A stretch of 64,000 nt of DNA from positions 19,826 through 83,825 of the forward strand of contig PBSN01000008.1 of NCBI GenBank assembly GCA_002726235.1, given 5' to 3'. The position numbers and the translations under genes are program-made. This stretch comes from Nitrospiraceae bacterium (lineage in GTDB: Bacteria; Nitrospirota; Nitrospiria; Nitrospirales; UBA2166). Position 1 is the first letter of the stretch, and each line of letters opens with the position of its first letter. Under the pieces are notes generated by a model that was given only the letters and a program-made list of their open reading frames with translations, searched no databases and was not told the origin of the DNA. Positions 25,421 through 34,905 of the stretch are shown here, piece after piece.

Positions 25421-27154
25421 ATGGAATCACCACGTGCCATCCAGCGAAAGAATGGCCGCTTCACCTTTTCTATGGTGTGTGTTGTGGTTGGGTTTTGTGT
25501 GCTTGCGTTTCGTCTTGTTGAATTGCAAGTCGTTGATTCTCCAGATCTTGCTCGCGAGGCGAAAGACCAACACCGAAAAATCCACTTGATCGAGCCTGGC
25601 CGTGGTACCATCTATGATCGTCGAGAGACTGTCTTGGCAATCAATAGCGATGTGCCATCGATCTTTGGCGATCCCCCACAATGTCTTAATCCTCGCGAGA
25701 CAGCAGGAACTGTCGCGGCAGTGTTAGGGCTTGATGCCGATCATGTCGAGCAGAAGCTCCGTAGCCCTAAGTCATTTGTCTGGATTAAGCGCCGTATTGA
25801 TGATCACGCGGTCGAGGCGTTACGTCACATGTCGCTAGATGGAATTGGGGTGATCAGGGAACGGCAACGCGTTTATCCCAATGGCGCTCTGCTTTCACAT
25901 GTTCTCGGTTTTGCTGGTATTGATGGATATGGCCTTGAGGGGCTTGAATGGAAGTATGACCGATCCCTGCGTGGAAAACGCGGTCAGCTACTGATGGATC
26001 ACGATGCGGTAGGACAGCCAATATTTTCTGAAGTTTTAGCAGAGCAACTTCCAGCGGTCGGTCACGATATCGTCTTGACAATTGACATGGGTCTTCAGTA
26101 CATGGCGGAAAGCGCATTGGATGAGGCGATCGAGTCAACGCAGGCGAAAGGTGGAAACGTCATTGTGATGGATCCGTTTACGGGGGCCATCTTGGCCATG
26201 ACTGGTCGGCCGACATTTAACCCCAACGCCGTTAGACAGTATCAGCCTGAGCAGTGGCGCAACCGGGTGGTCACGGATCCATATGAACCTGGTTCAACGT
26301 TTAAGATTGTGGCGGCCGCAGCGGCGTTGAATGAAGAAATATTTCGTTCTGATGACCGTCTGTTTGCTGAAGATGGTCATTATGACGTCGGGGGAACTGT
26401 TGTCCATGATATTCACTCTCGAGGGTGGATGACGTTTTCAGAGGTTATTGAACACTCGAGTAATATTGGAGCGATAAAAATTGCACAGCGAGTAGGGGAG
26501 GAGACGTTTTCCGACTATCTCCACGCCTTTGGATTTGGGGAGAAGACCGGTGTAGATCTTAGTGGCGAAAGTTCCGGTATTTTGCGGCCACGAGATCGAT
26601 GGAGTGGTCGTTCATTGGCGTCACTCGCTATTGGACATGAAGTGGCGGTGACGCCGTTGCAATTGATCACTGCAGCGGCGGCTGTGGCCAATGGAGGATC
26701 TTTGATGCGGCCATATGTGGTTGCTGAAGTCAGGGATGGAGACGGATATACCGTAATGCGAACGGAACCACATGTTCGGAAGAAGGTAATCAGCATTCAA
26801 GCCGCTGCCGAACTGACTGAAATTCTCAGCCGTGTAGTATCTCAAGGCACGGCAGGGATGGCAGCATTGCCTTCCCACGCAGTCGCAGGGAAAACTGGCA
26901 CGGCTCAAAAAGCTGATCGGAAGCATGGAGGATATCTTAAAGATCAATACATAAGTTCGTTCTTTGGCTTCTTTCCTGCACGGTTTCCTCAGCTCATCAT
27001 TCTTGTGGTTATCGATGAGCCGAAGACGGAGTTCTGGGGAGGAAAAGTAGCCGCCCCGGTGTTTCGGAAAATTGCGGAGCAGGCTGTGCCCTATCTCAAT
27101 ATTTTGCCTGATGTTCCTGGACGTGACATCGCTGCGCTACTTGTCGCAAGCTAG
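25421..27154 (+). CDS. ftsI: FtsI (PBP3), septal peptidoglycan transpeptidase
   Basis: This monofunctional class B penicillin-binding protein cross-links septal peptidoglycan. It has a cytoplasmic tail, one TM helix (about 12-32), a pedestal domain and a transpeptidase domain. The active-site SxxK is STFK near residue 292, SxN is SSN near 346 and KTG is KTGTAQ near 491. There are no C-terminal PASTA domains, and 577 residues is normal for this type. I choose the ATG at 25421 because GGAGGG sits five bases before it and overlaps the ftsL stop; a GTG at 25415 would lie within that site. Confidence 0.95.
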   Translation: MESPRAIQRKNGRFTFSMVCVVVGFCVLAFRLVELQVVDSPDLAREAKDQHRKIHLIEPGRGTIYDRRETVLAINSDVPSIFGDPPQCLNPRETAGTVAAVLGLDADHVEQKLRSPKSFVWIKRRIDDHAVEALRHMSLDGIGVIRERQRVYPNGALLSHVLGFAGIDGYGLEGLEWKYDRSLRGKRGQLLMDHDAVGQPIFSEVLAEQLPAVGHDIVLTIDMGLQYMAESALDEAIESTQAKGGNVIVMDPFTGAILAMTGRPTFNPNAVRQYQPEQWRNRVVTDPYEPGSTFKIVAAAAALNEEIFRSDDRLFAEDGHYDVGGTVVHDIHSRGWMTFSEVIEHSSNIGAIKIAQRVGEETFSDYLHAFGFGEKTGVDLSGESSGILRPRDRWSGRSLASLAIGHEVAVTPLQLITAAAAVANGGSLMRPYVVAEVRDGDGYTVMRTEPHVRKKVISIQAAAELTEILSRVVSQGTAGMAALPSHAVAGKTGTAQKADRKHGGYLKDQYISSFFGFFPARFPQLIILVVIDEPKTEFWGGKVAAPVFRKIAEQAVPYLNILPDVPGRDIAALLVAS

Positions 27155-27183
27155 CAGGGTGAGTGTAATCACGGGTATTCTCG

Positions 27184-28695
27184 ATGAGGCTGAATGTGTT
27201 GCTTGATGGAGTTGAATCGTTGGTTGTATCTGGGTCAATGAATCCTGATATTAGGGCGATTTGTGATGATTCGAGAGATGTGCAGCCGGGAAGTCTCTTT
27301 GTGGCCATTAAGGGCCTGCAATCAGACGGAAATTGTTTTCTGGCCGATGCCGTTTCTGCTGGGGCGGCGGCGGTCGCAAGTGATAAGTGCTTAGAGAATT
27401 TTGGTGGAGAGTTTCCAGACATTGCTGCTGTGCAGGTACGTGACTCCCGACATGCGCTCGGAATTCTTGCGCGCAATTTTTATCGTGATCCGTCATCAAT
27501 GTTAATGATGTGCGGGATCACTGGGACTAATGGGAAAACGACTGTTGGGCATCTTGTCAAATCCATTCTCGAGGCGGCAGGGAGAAAGTCCGGGCTGATT
27601 GGAACCGTTGGGTATGAAATTGGAGATGAACGACTCACCGCGTCACATACAACTCCGAGTGCAGCGGTCTTGCAAGGTCTTCTTGGCCAAATGGTGCAGC
27701 GGGGCGTGACGGAGGCAGTCATCGAAGTGACGTCTCATGCGTTGGCGCTTTCGCGTACATCCGGTTGTTTGTTTGACATCGTGGTGTTCACAAATGTGAC
27801 ACGAGATCACTTTGATTTTCACGGCGATATTGAAACCTACTTCAATGTCAAGCTGAGACTGTTTTCATCGGAGTTGCTAAAACCTGTCACGGATTTCTCG
27901 GCCGTTCGAGCGTTCATCAATCTGGATGACCCCTACGGCGAACGAGTGCGTAGTGCATGTAGTGTTTTGGCGTGGGGCTATGCGATCGACTGTCATGCAG
28001 ATATACGCGCTGATGATATCGTTATCGCGTTTGAAGGAACTTCGTTTACCGCTCAGACTCCCATGGGCAGCTTTGAGGTTCAGTCGGCGCTGCTGGGACG
28101 CCACAATGTCTATAACATTCTGGCTGCAATTGGCGTAGGGTTGAGTCGAGGATGTTCTATTGAGTCTATCCAAGAAGGTATTGCGTCGTTGCGATGTGTG
28201 CCTGGGCGTTTTGAGAAAATTGATGAAGGTCAAGGGTACGGGGTGGTGGTTGACTATGCCCATACGGATGATGCACTGGATAAACTTTTGAATACGGCGC
28301 GTTCTTTAACTGCGGGGCGCCTTATTACCGTTTTTGGTTGTGGGGGCGATCGGGATCAAGGAAAGCGGTCTGCAATGGGAAAAACTGCATCCACGTTGAG
28401 TGATCTCCTGATCGTTACTTCTGACAACCCTCGAACCGAAGATCCAAATCAGATTATCCGTGATGTGATGGATGGAATTGCGTCTTCGGAAACCTCCTCT
28501 GCGTATGAGGTTATTCCGGATCGTAAAGAAGCCATTGTAACAGCCGTCCGGTCAGCCCGCCCGGGTGATTTGGTGGTCATCGCTGGTAAGGGACATGAAG
28601 CTTACCAAATTGTTGGAGATCGTCGGTTGCATTTTGACGATCGCTGTGTTGTGCGAGAAGCCATCGTGAGTGGCCATGGCCAGCTTCACAGTTGA
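27184..28695 (+). CDS. murE: MurE, UDP-MurNAc-tripeptide synthetase (meso-diaminopimelate-adding)
   Basis: MurE adds the third residue of the peptidoglycan stem. The ATP-binding GTNGKTT is near residues 113-119, the central-domain motif EVTSHALAL follows, and the specificity motif DNPRTEDP is near 414. DNPR marks enzymes that use meso-diaminopimelate rather than lysine, which agrees with a Gram-negative wall. The 503-residue length is typical. It overlaps murF by 26 bp. Confidence 0.96.
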   Translation: MRLNVLLDGVESLVVSGSMNPDIRAICDDSRDVQPGSLFVAIKGLQSDGNCFLADAVSAGAAAVASDKCLENFGGEFPDIAAVQVRDSRHALGILARNFYRDPSSMLMMCGITGTNGKTTVGHLVKSILEAAGRKSGLIGTVGYEIGDERLTASHTTPSAAVLQGLLGQMVQRGVTEAVIEVTSHALALSRTSGCLFDIVVFTNVTRDHFDFHGDIETYFNVKLRLFSSELLKPVTDFSAVRAFINLDDPYGERVRSACSVLAWGYAIDCHADIRADDIVIAFEGTSFTAQTPMGSFEVQSALLGRHNVYNILAAIGVGLSRGCSIESIQEGIASLRCVPGRFEKIDEGQGYGVVVDYAHTDDALDKLLNTARSLTAGRLITVFGCGGDRDQGKRSAMGKTASTLSDLLIVTSDNPRTEDPNQIIRDVMDGIASSETSSAYEVIPDRKEAIVTAVRSARPGDLVVIAGKGHEAYQIVGDRRLHFDDRCVVREAIVSGHGQLHS

Positions 28696-30121
28696 GGAGT
28701 TATTGCTAGCAACGGGAGGACATCTGTTGTCCGGCTCAAGATCAAGACGATCATCTCGTCTGAGCATTGATAGTCGGACAGCAAAACACGGCGAGTTTTT
28801 TGTAGCGATTAAGGGGCAGCGATTTGATGGACATGCGTTTGTTCCGAGCGCACTAAAAAAAGGGGTAATGGGTGCACTAGTGCATGGTGACTATAGACCA
28901 TCACTTGCGAGATTGAGACAACGATCTGCCCCGGTCTTGATTGGTGTCGATGATCCCGTTCGTGCGTTTCAGGATCTCGCCGGGTTTCATCGGAGGCGCT
29001 TCGATATTCCTGTGATTGCCGTTTCAGGAAGTAATGGAAAAACAACAACAACGCAGATGATTGGGAGCATATTGCAAGAAGAGTTTCGTCTTCTGCAGAC
29101 CAAAGAAAATTTGAACAATCATATTGGAGTGCCGCTGACGTTGTTGCGCTTGACTCGCCGACACCAGGCTGCTGTCCTCGAGATGGGGATTAATCAGTTT
29201 GGCGAGCTAACACGGTTGTGCGGGATCGCACGGCCAATGATTGGCGTACTGACGAATATTGGTCGAGCACACTTATCTGGACTCAAGCATCTTGATGGAG
29301 TGGCGCGTGCAAAGGGGGAGCTTGTGGCATCACTTCCCGCAGACGGGTCAATAATACTAAATGCAGATGATCCTTACTTTCCGTTCTTGAGTTCCATGGC
29401 GAAGGGTCGTGTCTCTTCGTTTGGTTTTGCGCCACACGCCGATATTCACATCATCTGGACGCGCTCACATCGATCACATCTATGGACCTTTGCTTTGCGT
29501 CGGCCTGGGTACCGGCGGCCGGTTGTAGTGCGACTCCCCGTTCCTGGCGGGCATAATATCGCCAACGCTGCTGCTGCGTCAGCCGTGGGTTTTGTAATGG
29601 GAGTGAAGCCAATGTCAATCCGCAATGGACTTGCGCGGTTTCGTCCCATGGCAATGCGAACAGAGATCGTGCAGTGGAATAATGTGAAGATTCTCAATGA
29701 TGCCTACAATGCAAATCCTTCGTCAATGTACGTTGCATTGGAGGCGCTGAGTCATATGCCTGGAAGAGGGAAGCGTATTGCTGTACTCGGAGATATGTTG
29801 GAACTTGGTCGTGCAGCCAAAACCGCTCATGAGGAAATCGGAGCTTTGGTCGCCAATTTTGGTGTAGATCATCTTATTGTTTGTGGCTCCATGGGGGTGC
29901 ATGTGGCTGCTGGTGCGGTCAAAGCAGGGATGTGTCGCGATCATGTTGAGGTTACGCGTGATGGCCCAAACACAGGCTATCCGATGCTTATTGCTTGCCT
30001 TACCGCGTGTCTTTCCCCTGGTGATATGGTGTTGGTGAAAGGATCGCGAGCCATGCGCATGGAACGCATTGTCGAGTGTTGGAAACAACAGTTCCCAATG
30101 GCGCGTACGAAAGCGAGATAA
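28670..30121 (+). CDS. murF: MurF, UDP-MurNAc-pentapeptide synthetase
   Basis: MurF adds D-Ala-D-Ala to the tripeptide. ATP-binding GSNGKTTTTQM is near residue 120, KENLNNHIGVPLTLL and EMGINQFGEL follow, and NDAYNANPSSM is the usual C-terminal-domain motif. The length of 483 residues is slightly long. The start is the GTG at 28670 inside murE or the ATG at 28676, two codons later. Codon use has somewhat more rare codons than its neighbours, but nothing suggests damage. Confidence 0.95.
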   Translation: MAMASFTVEELLLATGGHLLSGSRSRRSSRLSIDSRTAKHGEFFVAIKGQRFDGHAFVPSALKKGVMGALVHGDYRPSLARLRQRSAPVLIGVDDPVRAFQDLAGFHRRRFDIPVIAVSGSNGKTTTTQMIGSILQEEFRLLQTKENLNNHIGVPLTLLRLTRRHQAAVLEMGINQFGELTRLCGIARPMIGVLTNIGRAHLSGLKHLDGVARAKGELVASLPADGSIILNADDPYFPFLSSMAKGRVSSFGFAPHADIHIIWTRSHRSHLWTFALRRPGYRRPVVVRLPVPGGHNIANAAAASAVGFVMGVKPMSIRNGLARFRPMAMRTEIVQWNNVKILNDAYNANPSSMYVALEALSHMPGRGKRIAVLGDMLELGRAAKTAHEEIGALVANFGVDHLIVCGSMGVHVAAGAVKAGMCRDHVEVTRDGPNTGYPMLIACLTACLSPGDMVLVKGSRAMRMERIVECWKQQFPMARTKAR

Positions 30122-30130
30122 TACGATCCC

Positions 30131-31207
30131 ATGTTCTACCTTTTTTTATATCCCTGGGCTGACGAAGTTCCCCTCTTCAATGTATTTCGTTATCTTAGTT
30201 TCCGAACCATCTACGCGGTGGTGACCGCTTTTGTGATCGCGTTCGCATTTGCGCCAATTTTGACGAGACGTCTACAAAGGCTTGGATTTACGGAATCTAT
30301 CCGAGACGATGGACCGGAACGCCACATTGTGAAAAGCGGGACTCCAACGATGGGAGGAATTCTTATTGTCGGGGCTGTTGTGTGCTCGACGCTTCTATGG
30401 GCGGACCTTCGCAATCCGTATATTTGGCTAGCATTATTTACCATGATTGGGTTTGGGGCTTTAGGAATCCTCGATGATTATCGTAAAGGTGGTCAGAGAG
30501 CGAATCACGAACTTACTATTATGCCAAAGCTCATGATCCAACTTCTCCTTGCAAGTGTGATTGGGATCGCCCTGTACTTCCTGCCTGCATATTCCACGTC
30601 GCTGAATGTCCCGTTTTTCAAAACGTTTTCTCCCGACCTTGGGTGGTTCTATATTCCGTTTGCCATACTCGTAATTGTTGGGGCGTCAAACGCGGTGAAC
30701 CTGACTGATGGATTAGATGGGCTGGCTATTGGACCTGTTATGGTTGCAACGGTTGCCTATACCATCGTGGTCTATGTTTCTGGACACGTGGGTTTCGCAG
30801 AATATCTACTGATCCCCTATGTTGAAGGGTCAGGGGAGTTGGCCGTTTTTACTGGTGCCATGTTTGGGGCAAGTCTGGCATTCCTGTGGTTCAATACCTA
30901 TCCCGCGTCAATCTTCATGGGTGACGCAGGGTCGTTACCTCTAGGATCTGCGCTTGGTCTCGTCGCCATCGTAAGCAAGCACGAACTCTTGTTAATGCTG
31001 GTTGGAGGTGTGTTTGTCATTGAAGCTGTTTCAGTCATCTTTCAAGTCGCATCGTATAAGGCAAGAGGGAAGCGAATGTTTCTGATGGCGCCTCTCCATC
31101 ATCACTTTGAATTAAAAGGATGGGAAGAGCCAAAGATCGTTATTCGCTTATGGATTATTGCGATATTCTTTGCATTGTTGAGTTTAAGCACACTGAAACT
31201 TCGCTAG
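30131..31207 (+). CDS. mraY: MraY, phospho-MurNAc-pentapeptide translocase
   Basis: MraY moves phospho-MurNAc-pentapeptide onto undecaprenyl phosphate, making lipid I in the cytoplasmic membrane. There are about ten TM helices. Diagnostic motifs are GTPTMGG, LDDYRKGG (the first Asp pair), NAVNLTDGLDGLA and MGDAGSLPLG. APLHHHFELKGWEE carries the conserved triple His. The length of 358 residues is standard. It lies nine bases after murF and seven before murD. Confidence 0.97.
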   Translation: MFYLFLYPWADEVPLFNVFRYLSFRTIYAVVTAFVIAFAFAPILTRRLQRLGFTESIRDDGPERHIVKSGTPTMGGILIVGAVVCSTLLWADLRNPYIWLALFTMIGFGALGILDDYRKGGQRANHELTIMPKLMIQLLLASVIGIALYFLPAYSTSLNVPFFKTFSPDLGWFYIPFAILVIVGASNAVNLTDGLDGLAIGPVMVATVAYTIVVYVSGHVGFAEYLLIPYVEGSGELAVFTGAMFGASLAFLWFNTYPASIFMGDAGSLPLGSALGLVAIVSKHELLLMLVGGVFVIEAVSVIFQVASYKARGKRMFLMAPLHHHFELKGWEEPKIVIRLWIIAIFFALLSLSTLKLR

Positions 31208-31214
31208 GCGAGAC

Positions 31215-32618
31215 ATGAAAACCGTTGTACCGAATGTTGAGTCAGAACTTAAGGGAAAGCACGTCACTGTGGTTGGCCTCGCGCGCAGTGGGCGTAAGGC
31301 AATTGAATTACTCACGTGGCTTGGTGCGCTTGTGACGGCCGTGGACGTGAAGCCTCGTTCCGCGATGGGAGAAATCGTAGATCAGCTTGTGGACCAAGGG
31401 ATCCCGGTCTACTTTGGAGGGGAGAATCACTCAGCACTTACTACTGCGGATCTTATTGTCATTAGTCCCGGAGTTCCTCTAGTAGAGAAATCGCTTGACG
31501 ATGCGCGTCGCGCGGGGATTCCAATCATTGCTGAAATCGAACTCGCATTTCCGTATCTCCAAGGGCGGCTTGTCGGGGTGACCGGAACCAACGGAAAAAG
31601 TACGACCGTGACGATGGCGGGGACAATGTTGGAACAGGCGGGTATTTCAGTGCGGATGGGTGGAAACCTCGGAACGCCTCTGTCTCAGATCGCATTGGAT
31701 TGTTTGCGCGGAAACAACCAATCAGTCAAATATATTATTGCCGAACTTTCAAGTTTTCAACTTGAAGCAATCAACATGTTTGCCCCGTGGCTTGCGGTGG
31801 TTTTGAACATTACGAATGATCACATGGATCGATACTCGACGTTTGATGACTATGTCATGGCCAAGGCGAGAATATTTCGGCGTCAAAGACAAGGGGATTA
31901 CGGATTACTCAATCAAGATGATTCCGTTGTGAAAAAGTTGGCTTCCGTTGTCCTTTCCTCCCTAATGACGTTTAGTCACCGGCACGCTGTAGATTCTGGG
32001 ATGTACGTTGAGCGAGGTTGGTTTATGTGGCGTATCAACAATCGCACGGTGGAGATCTGTCCTCTTTCCGAGTTGCGGCTTCAAGGAGCCCATAATGTTG
32101 ATAATGCAATGGCCGCAGCGGCCATCGCATTGTTGTGTGGGTGCTCTGTGGACGTGGTTCGTCGGGTACTCCAAACGTTCTCAGGACTTGAACATGCCTG
32201 CGAGTATGTGAGAGATCGTCATGGTGTCACCTTTATCAACGACTCCAAAGCGACAAATGTTGCCTCAACAATTGGAGCTCTCGAAAGTATTGGACGGCCG
32301 ATTGTCTTGATCGCCGGAGGGCGTGACAAGGCTACTGATTTTTCTGAACTCGTACACGCTATTTCTCTGTACGTAAAATCGGTGATTCTGATTGGAGAAT
32401 CTGGTCATAAGATTAAGGAAGCCCTTGAAGACGCTGATGTGAATGCGATTCCGATGTACTTCGAAGATTCATTGGAAATGGCGATTCAACTTGCAAGTCG
32501 TGAAGCTGATTCTGGTGATGTTGTGCTCTTTTCTCCAACATGCACCAGCTTTGACATGTTTCAGGATTATCAACACCGTGGCAATCGATTCAAGGAGTGT
32601 GTTCATGCACTCTCGTGA
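31215..32618 (+). CDS. murD: MurD, UDP-MurNAc-L-alanine:D-glutamate ligase
   Basis: MurD adds D-glutamate to UDP-MurNAc-L-Ala. The N-terminal Rossmann motif VVGLARSGRKA is at about 19-29 and ATP-binding GTNGKST near 124-130. NITNDHMDRYSTFDDY and NDSKATNVAST (AMP-binding/ligase motif) follow. The length of 467 residues is typical. The last 14 bp overlap the preferred ftsW start. Confidence 0.96.
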   Translation: MKTVVPNVESELKGKHVTVVGLARSGRKAIELLTWLGALVTAVDVKPRSAMGEIVDQLVDQGIPVYFGGENHSALTTADLIVISPGVPLVEKSLDDARRAGIPIIAEIELAFPYLQGRLVGVTGTNGKSTTVTMAGTMLEQAGISVRMGGNLGTPLSQIALDCLRGNNQSVKYIIAELSSFQLEAINMFAPWLAVVLNITNDHMDRYSTFDDYVMAKARIFRRQRQGDYGLLNQDDSVVKKLASVVLSSLMTFSHRHAVDSGMYVERGWFMWRINNRTVEICPLSELRLQGAHNVDNAMAAAAIALLCGCSVDVVRRVLQTFSGLEHACEYVRDRHGVTFINDSKATNVASTIGALESIGRPIVLIAGGRDKATDFSELVHAISLYVKSVILIGESGHKIKEALEDADVNAIPMYFEDSLEMAIQLASREADSGDVVLFSPTCTSFDMFQDYQHRGNRFKECVHALS

Positions 32619-33780
32619 CGTTGAGGATCATCACGGGGTGCAGTCGCCGTTGTCGTGGTCGGCGTCATCAATGCGGCGTGACTCCTCAGGAGATCAGGTG
32701 CTCATTATCGTCACCCTACTGCTACTCGCCGTGGGAATTATGATGATGTACAGTTCAAGTGCTCTTCTTGCGCAACGGACATATGACGATGCCGCGTTTT
32801 TTCTTAAGCGACAGTCAATGTGGATCGCTGTTGGGTTGATCCTGTTGTATGCCTTCTCTCGTTTTCAACACCAATATTGGAAAAATGTGATTGGGCCATT
32901 GCTAGGTGTCGGACTTGCCCTGCTTGCGGTTGTGCTGCTTTCGCCGCTTGGGGAGCCGATTAATGGTTCGCGTCGCTGGCTTCGACTGGGTGTGATGACA
33001 GTTCAACCCTCGGAATTTGTCAAGGTAATGCTGATTATTTATCTGGCGTGTTATCTCGCTGGGCGAGGAGAACGTATCCGAAGCTTTGTTAGTGGGGCCC
33101 TTCCCGCAGTCCTCGTAGTCGGCGTATTTGTTGGCTTAATCGTGTGTGAGCCGGATCTTGGTACGGCAGTTGTTATTCTAATCGTCACCGCTGGAATGCT
33201 TTTTATTGGCGGCGTTCCAGCCTGGCATCTTGCGGGATTGTCAACGGCTACGCTGGCCATGTGTGTGTATCGTGTTACGCAGACCGCCTATCAGCGACAG
33301 CGCGTATTGACATTTTTGAATCCAGGGGAGGACCCGCAGGGTTCTGGATATCAGACCATTCAGTCTATTCTTGCCATCGGAAAAGGAGGTGTGTGGGGAT
33401 CAGGATTAGGAGAATCAAGTCAAAAACGCCTCTTTCTTCCAGAACCTCATACCGATTTCATTTTTGCCGTTCTTTCCGAGGAGCTTGGGTTAATTGGAGG
33501 AATACTTCTCCTCGGGCTTTATGGGCTGCTGATCTGGAGAGGCTTTCGGATTTCGTGGAGGAGCTGGGGGAGCAATGATCTCCTAGGGCACTACCTAGCG
33601 TACGGGATTGCGCTTCTGTTCGTGGTGCAGGTGTTAATCAATGTTGGTGTTGTATCCGGAATGCTTCCGGCAAAGGGATTGCCCCTTCCGTTATTGAGCT
33701 ATGGGGGCTCTTCGATCGTCATGAACCTTGCCGCTATTGGAATACTGATCAGTATCTCGCGATCGCAGGAGCGTGTATGA
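32605..33780 (+). CDS. ftsW: FtsW, septal peptidoglycan polymerase (SEDS family)
   Basis: FtsW is the glycan-strand polymerase that works with FtsI. The 391-residue product has about ten TM helices. SEDS motifs include MMYSSSALLAQ, GSRRWLRLG, CEPDLGTAVV, GLGESSQKRLFLPEPHTDFI (whose acidic tail is typical) and the final GLPLPLLSYGGSS. I choose the ATG at 32605, which has AGGAG 8 bases upstream; the frame is open back into murD, but those residues are not part of the family. The stop overlaps murG by ATGA. Confidence 0.95.
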   Translation: MHSRDVEDHHGVQSPLSWSASSMRRDSSGDQVLIIVTLLLLAVGIMMMYSSSALLAQRTYDDAAFFLKRQSMWIAVGLILLYAFSRFQHQYWKNVIGPLLGVGLALLAVVLLSPLGEPINGSRRWLRLGVMTVQPSEFVKVMLIIYLACYLAGRGERIRSFVSGALPAVLVVGVFVGLIVCEPDLGTAVVILIVTAGMLFIGGVPAWHLAGLSTATLAMCVYRVTQTAYQRQRVLTFLNPGEDPQGSGYQTIQSILAIGKGGVWGSGLGESSQKRLFLPEPHTDFIFAVLSEELGLIGGILLLGLYGLLIWRGFRISWRSWGSNDLLGHYLAYGIALLFVVQVLINVGVVSGMLPAKGLPLPLLSYGGSSIVMNLAAIGILISISRSQERV

Positions 33781-34883
33781 ACGTGTGCATTGCTGCAGGA
33801 GGCACTGGGGGCCATCTCTATCCCGGCATTGCGCTTGCACAAGAAATGATGCGTCAAGATGAAAAGAGCCAGATACAATTTGTTGGTACGCCACGGGGAC
33901 TTGAGGTACGTGTGTTGCCAGAGGTTGGGTTTGAATTGCGGTGCATTGCCGCGAGGGGGGTTATGGGAACATCCCCTATTAGGGCACTGGTTGCGCTTGC
34001 ACAACTTCCATATGCGATAGGGCAATGTATTCGTCTTCTGCGGAAAAAGAAATCTGACTTGGTGATTGGCATTGGTGGGTATACCAGCCCGCCACTGTTT
34101 TTTGCAGCGCTTTACTTGGGGATTCCACGAGTGCTTGTTGAGCCTAACGTCATTCCAGGAATGGCAAACCGGGTACTTTGCAGAATTGCCGATACTGTAC
34201 TTCTGGCATTTGAAGAGACTAAGCGTTCTTTCCGGGGAGTTCCAACATACGTTGTCGGAGTGCCATTACGACGTGGGTTCAAACGATTTCAAGACACCAA
34301 AACGGTGGATAGATGGCATGGTGATCGACACACCATCTTGATATTTGGAGGGAGTCAAGGTTCACGAACACTCAACCGGGTAGTCGTGCGTGCCGTATCA
34401 TTCCTCAACACGAATCGAGCAGGTCTTCGCATTGTGCACCAGACGGGAGGGTCCGATTGCCTTTTTGTTCGCCATGACTATGCGGAGAGACATCTTGACG
34501 CGACTGTTGTAACCTCGTTGGATGATATGGCCGCAGCTTATGCGGCGGCGGATGTTGTGATCAGTCGAGCTGGAGCAGGAACGATCGCGGAACTTACGGC
34601 GTGTGGAAAACCGGCTATTCTTATTCCGTTTCCTTCAGCCGCAGGTCAGCACCAGTTGCGCAACGCCGAGGTAATGGTGAATGCCGGTGCCGCAGTATTG
34701 ATAGAGGAAACTTGCTTAAGTGATCGATTACTTGCGGACACCATACAAACCCTTATCAGCGATACGGATCGCCTTGCAAGGATGGCGCGATGCAGTGCGG
34801 AGTTGGCCAAGCATGATGCGACAGAGCAGAGCGTCAAGTTTTGCAGAGAATTAGTCGAGCAACCGTCACGACGGGCTGTCTGA
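33777..34883 (+). CDS. murG: MurG, UDP-GlcNAc:lipid I GlcNAc transferase
   Basis: MurG makes lipid II on the inner face of the membrane. The N-terminal glycine-rich loop AAGGTGGHLYPG is at about 7-18. GIGGYTSPP, FGGSQGSRTLN and SRAGAGTIAEL, the donor-binding signatures of GT28 enzymes, are all present. It is 368 residues long, near the family norm. It overlaps ftsW by 4 bp. Confidence 0.96.
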   Translation: MNVCIAAGGTGGHLYPGIALAQEMMRQDEKSQIQFVGTPRGLEVRVLPEVGFELRCIAARGVMGTSPIRALVALAQLPYAIGQCIRLLRKKKSDLVIGIGGYTSPPLFFAALYLGIPRVLVEPNVIPGMANRVLCRIADTVLLAFEETKRSFRGVPTYVVGVPLRRGFKRFQDTKTVDRWHGDRHTILIFGGSQGSRTLNRVVVRAVSFLNTNRAGLRIVHQTGGSDCLFVRHDYAERHLDATVVTSLDDMAAAYAAADVVISRAGAGTIAELTACGKPAILIPFPSAAGQHQLRNAEVMVNAGAAVLIEETCLSDRLLADTIQTLISDTDRLARMARCSAELAKHDATEQSVKFCRELVEQPSRRAV

Positions 34884-34905
34884 TCTTATAACGCACATTG
34901 GATGG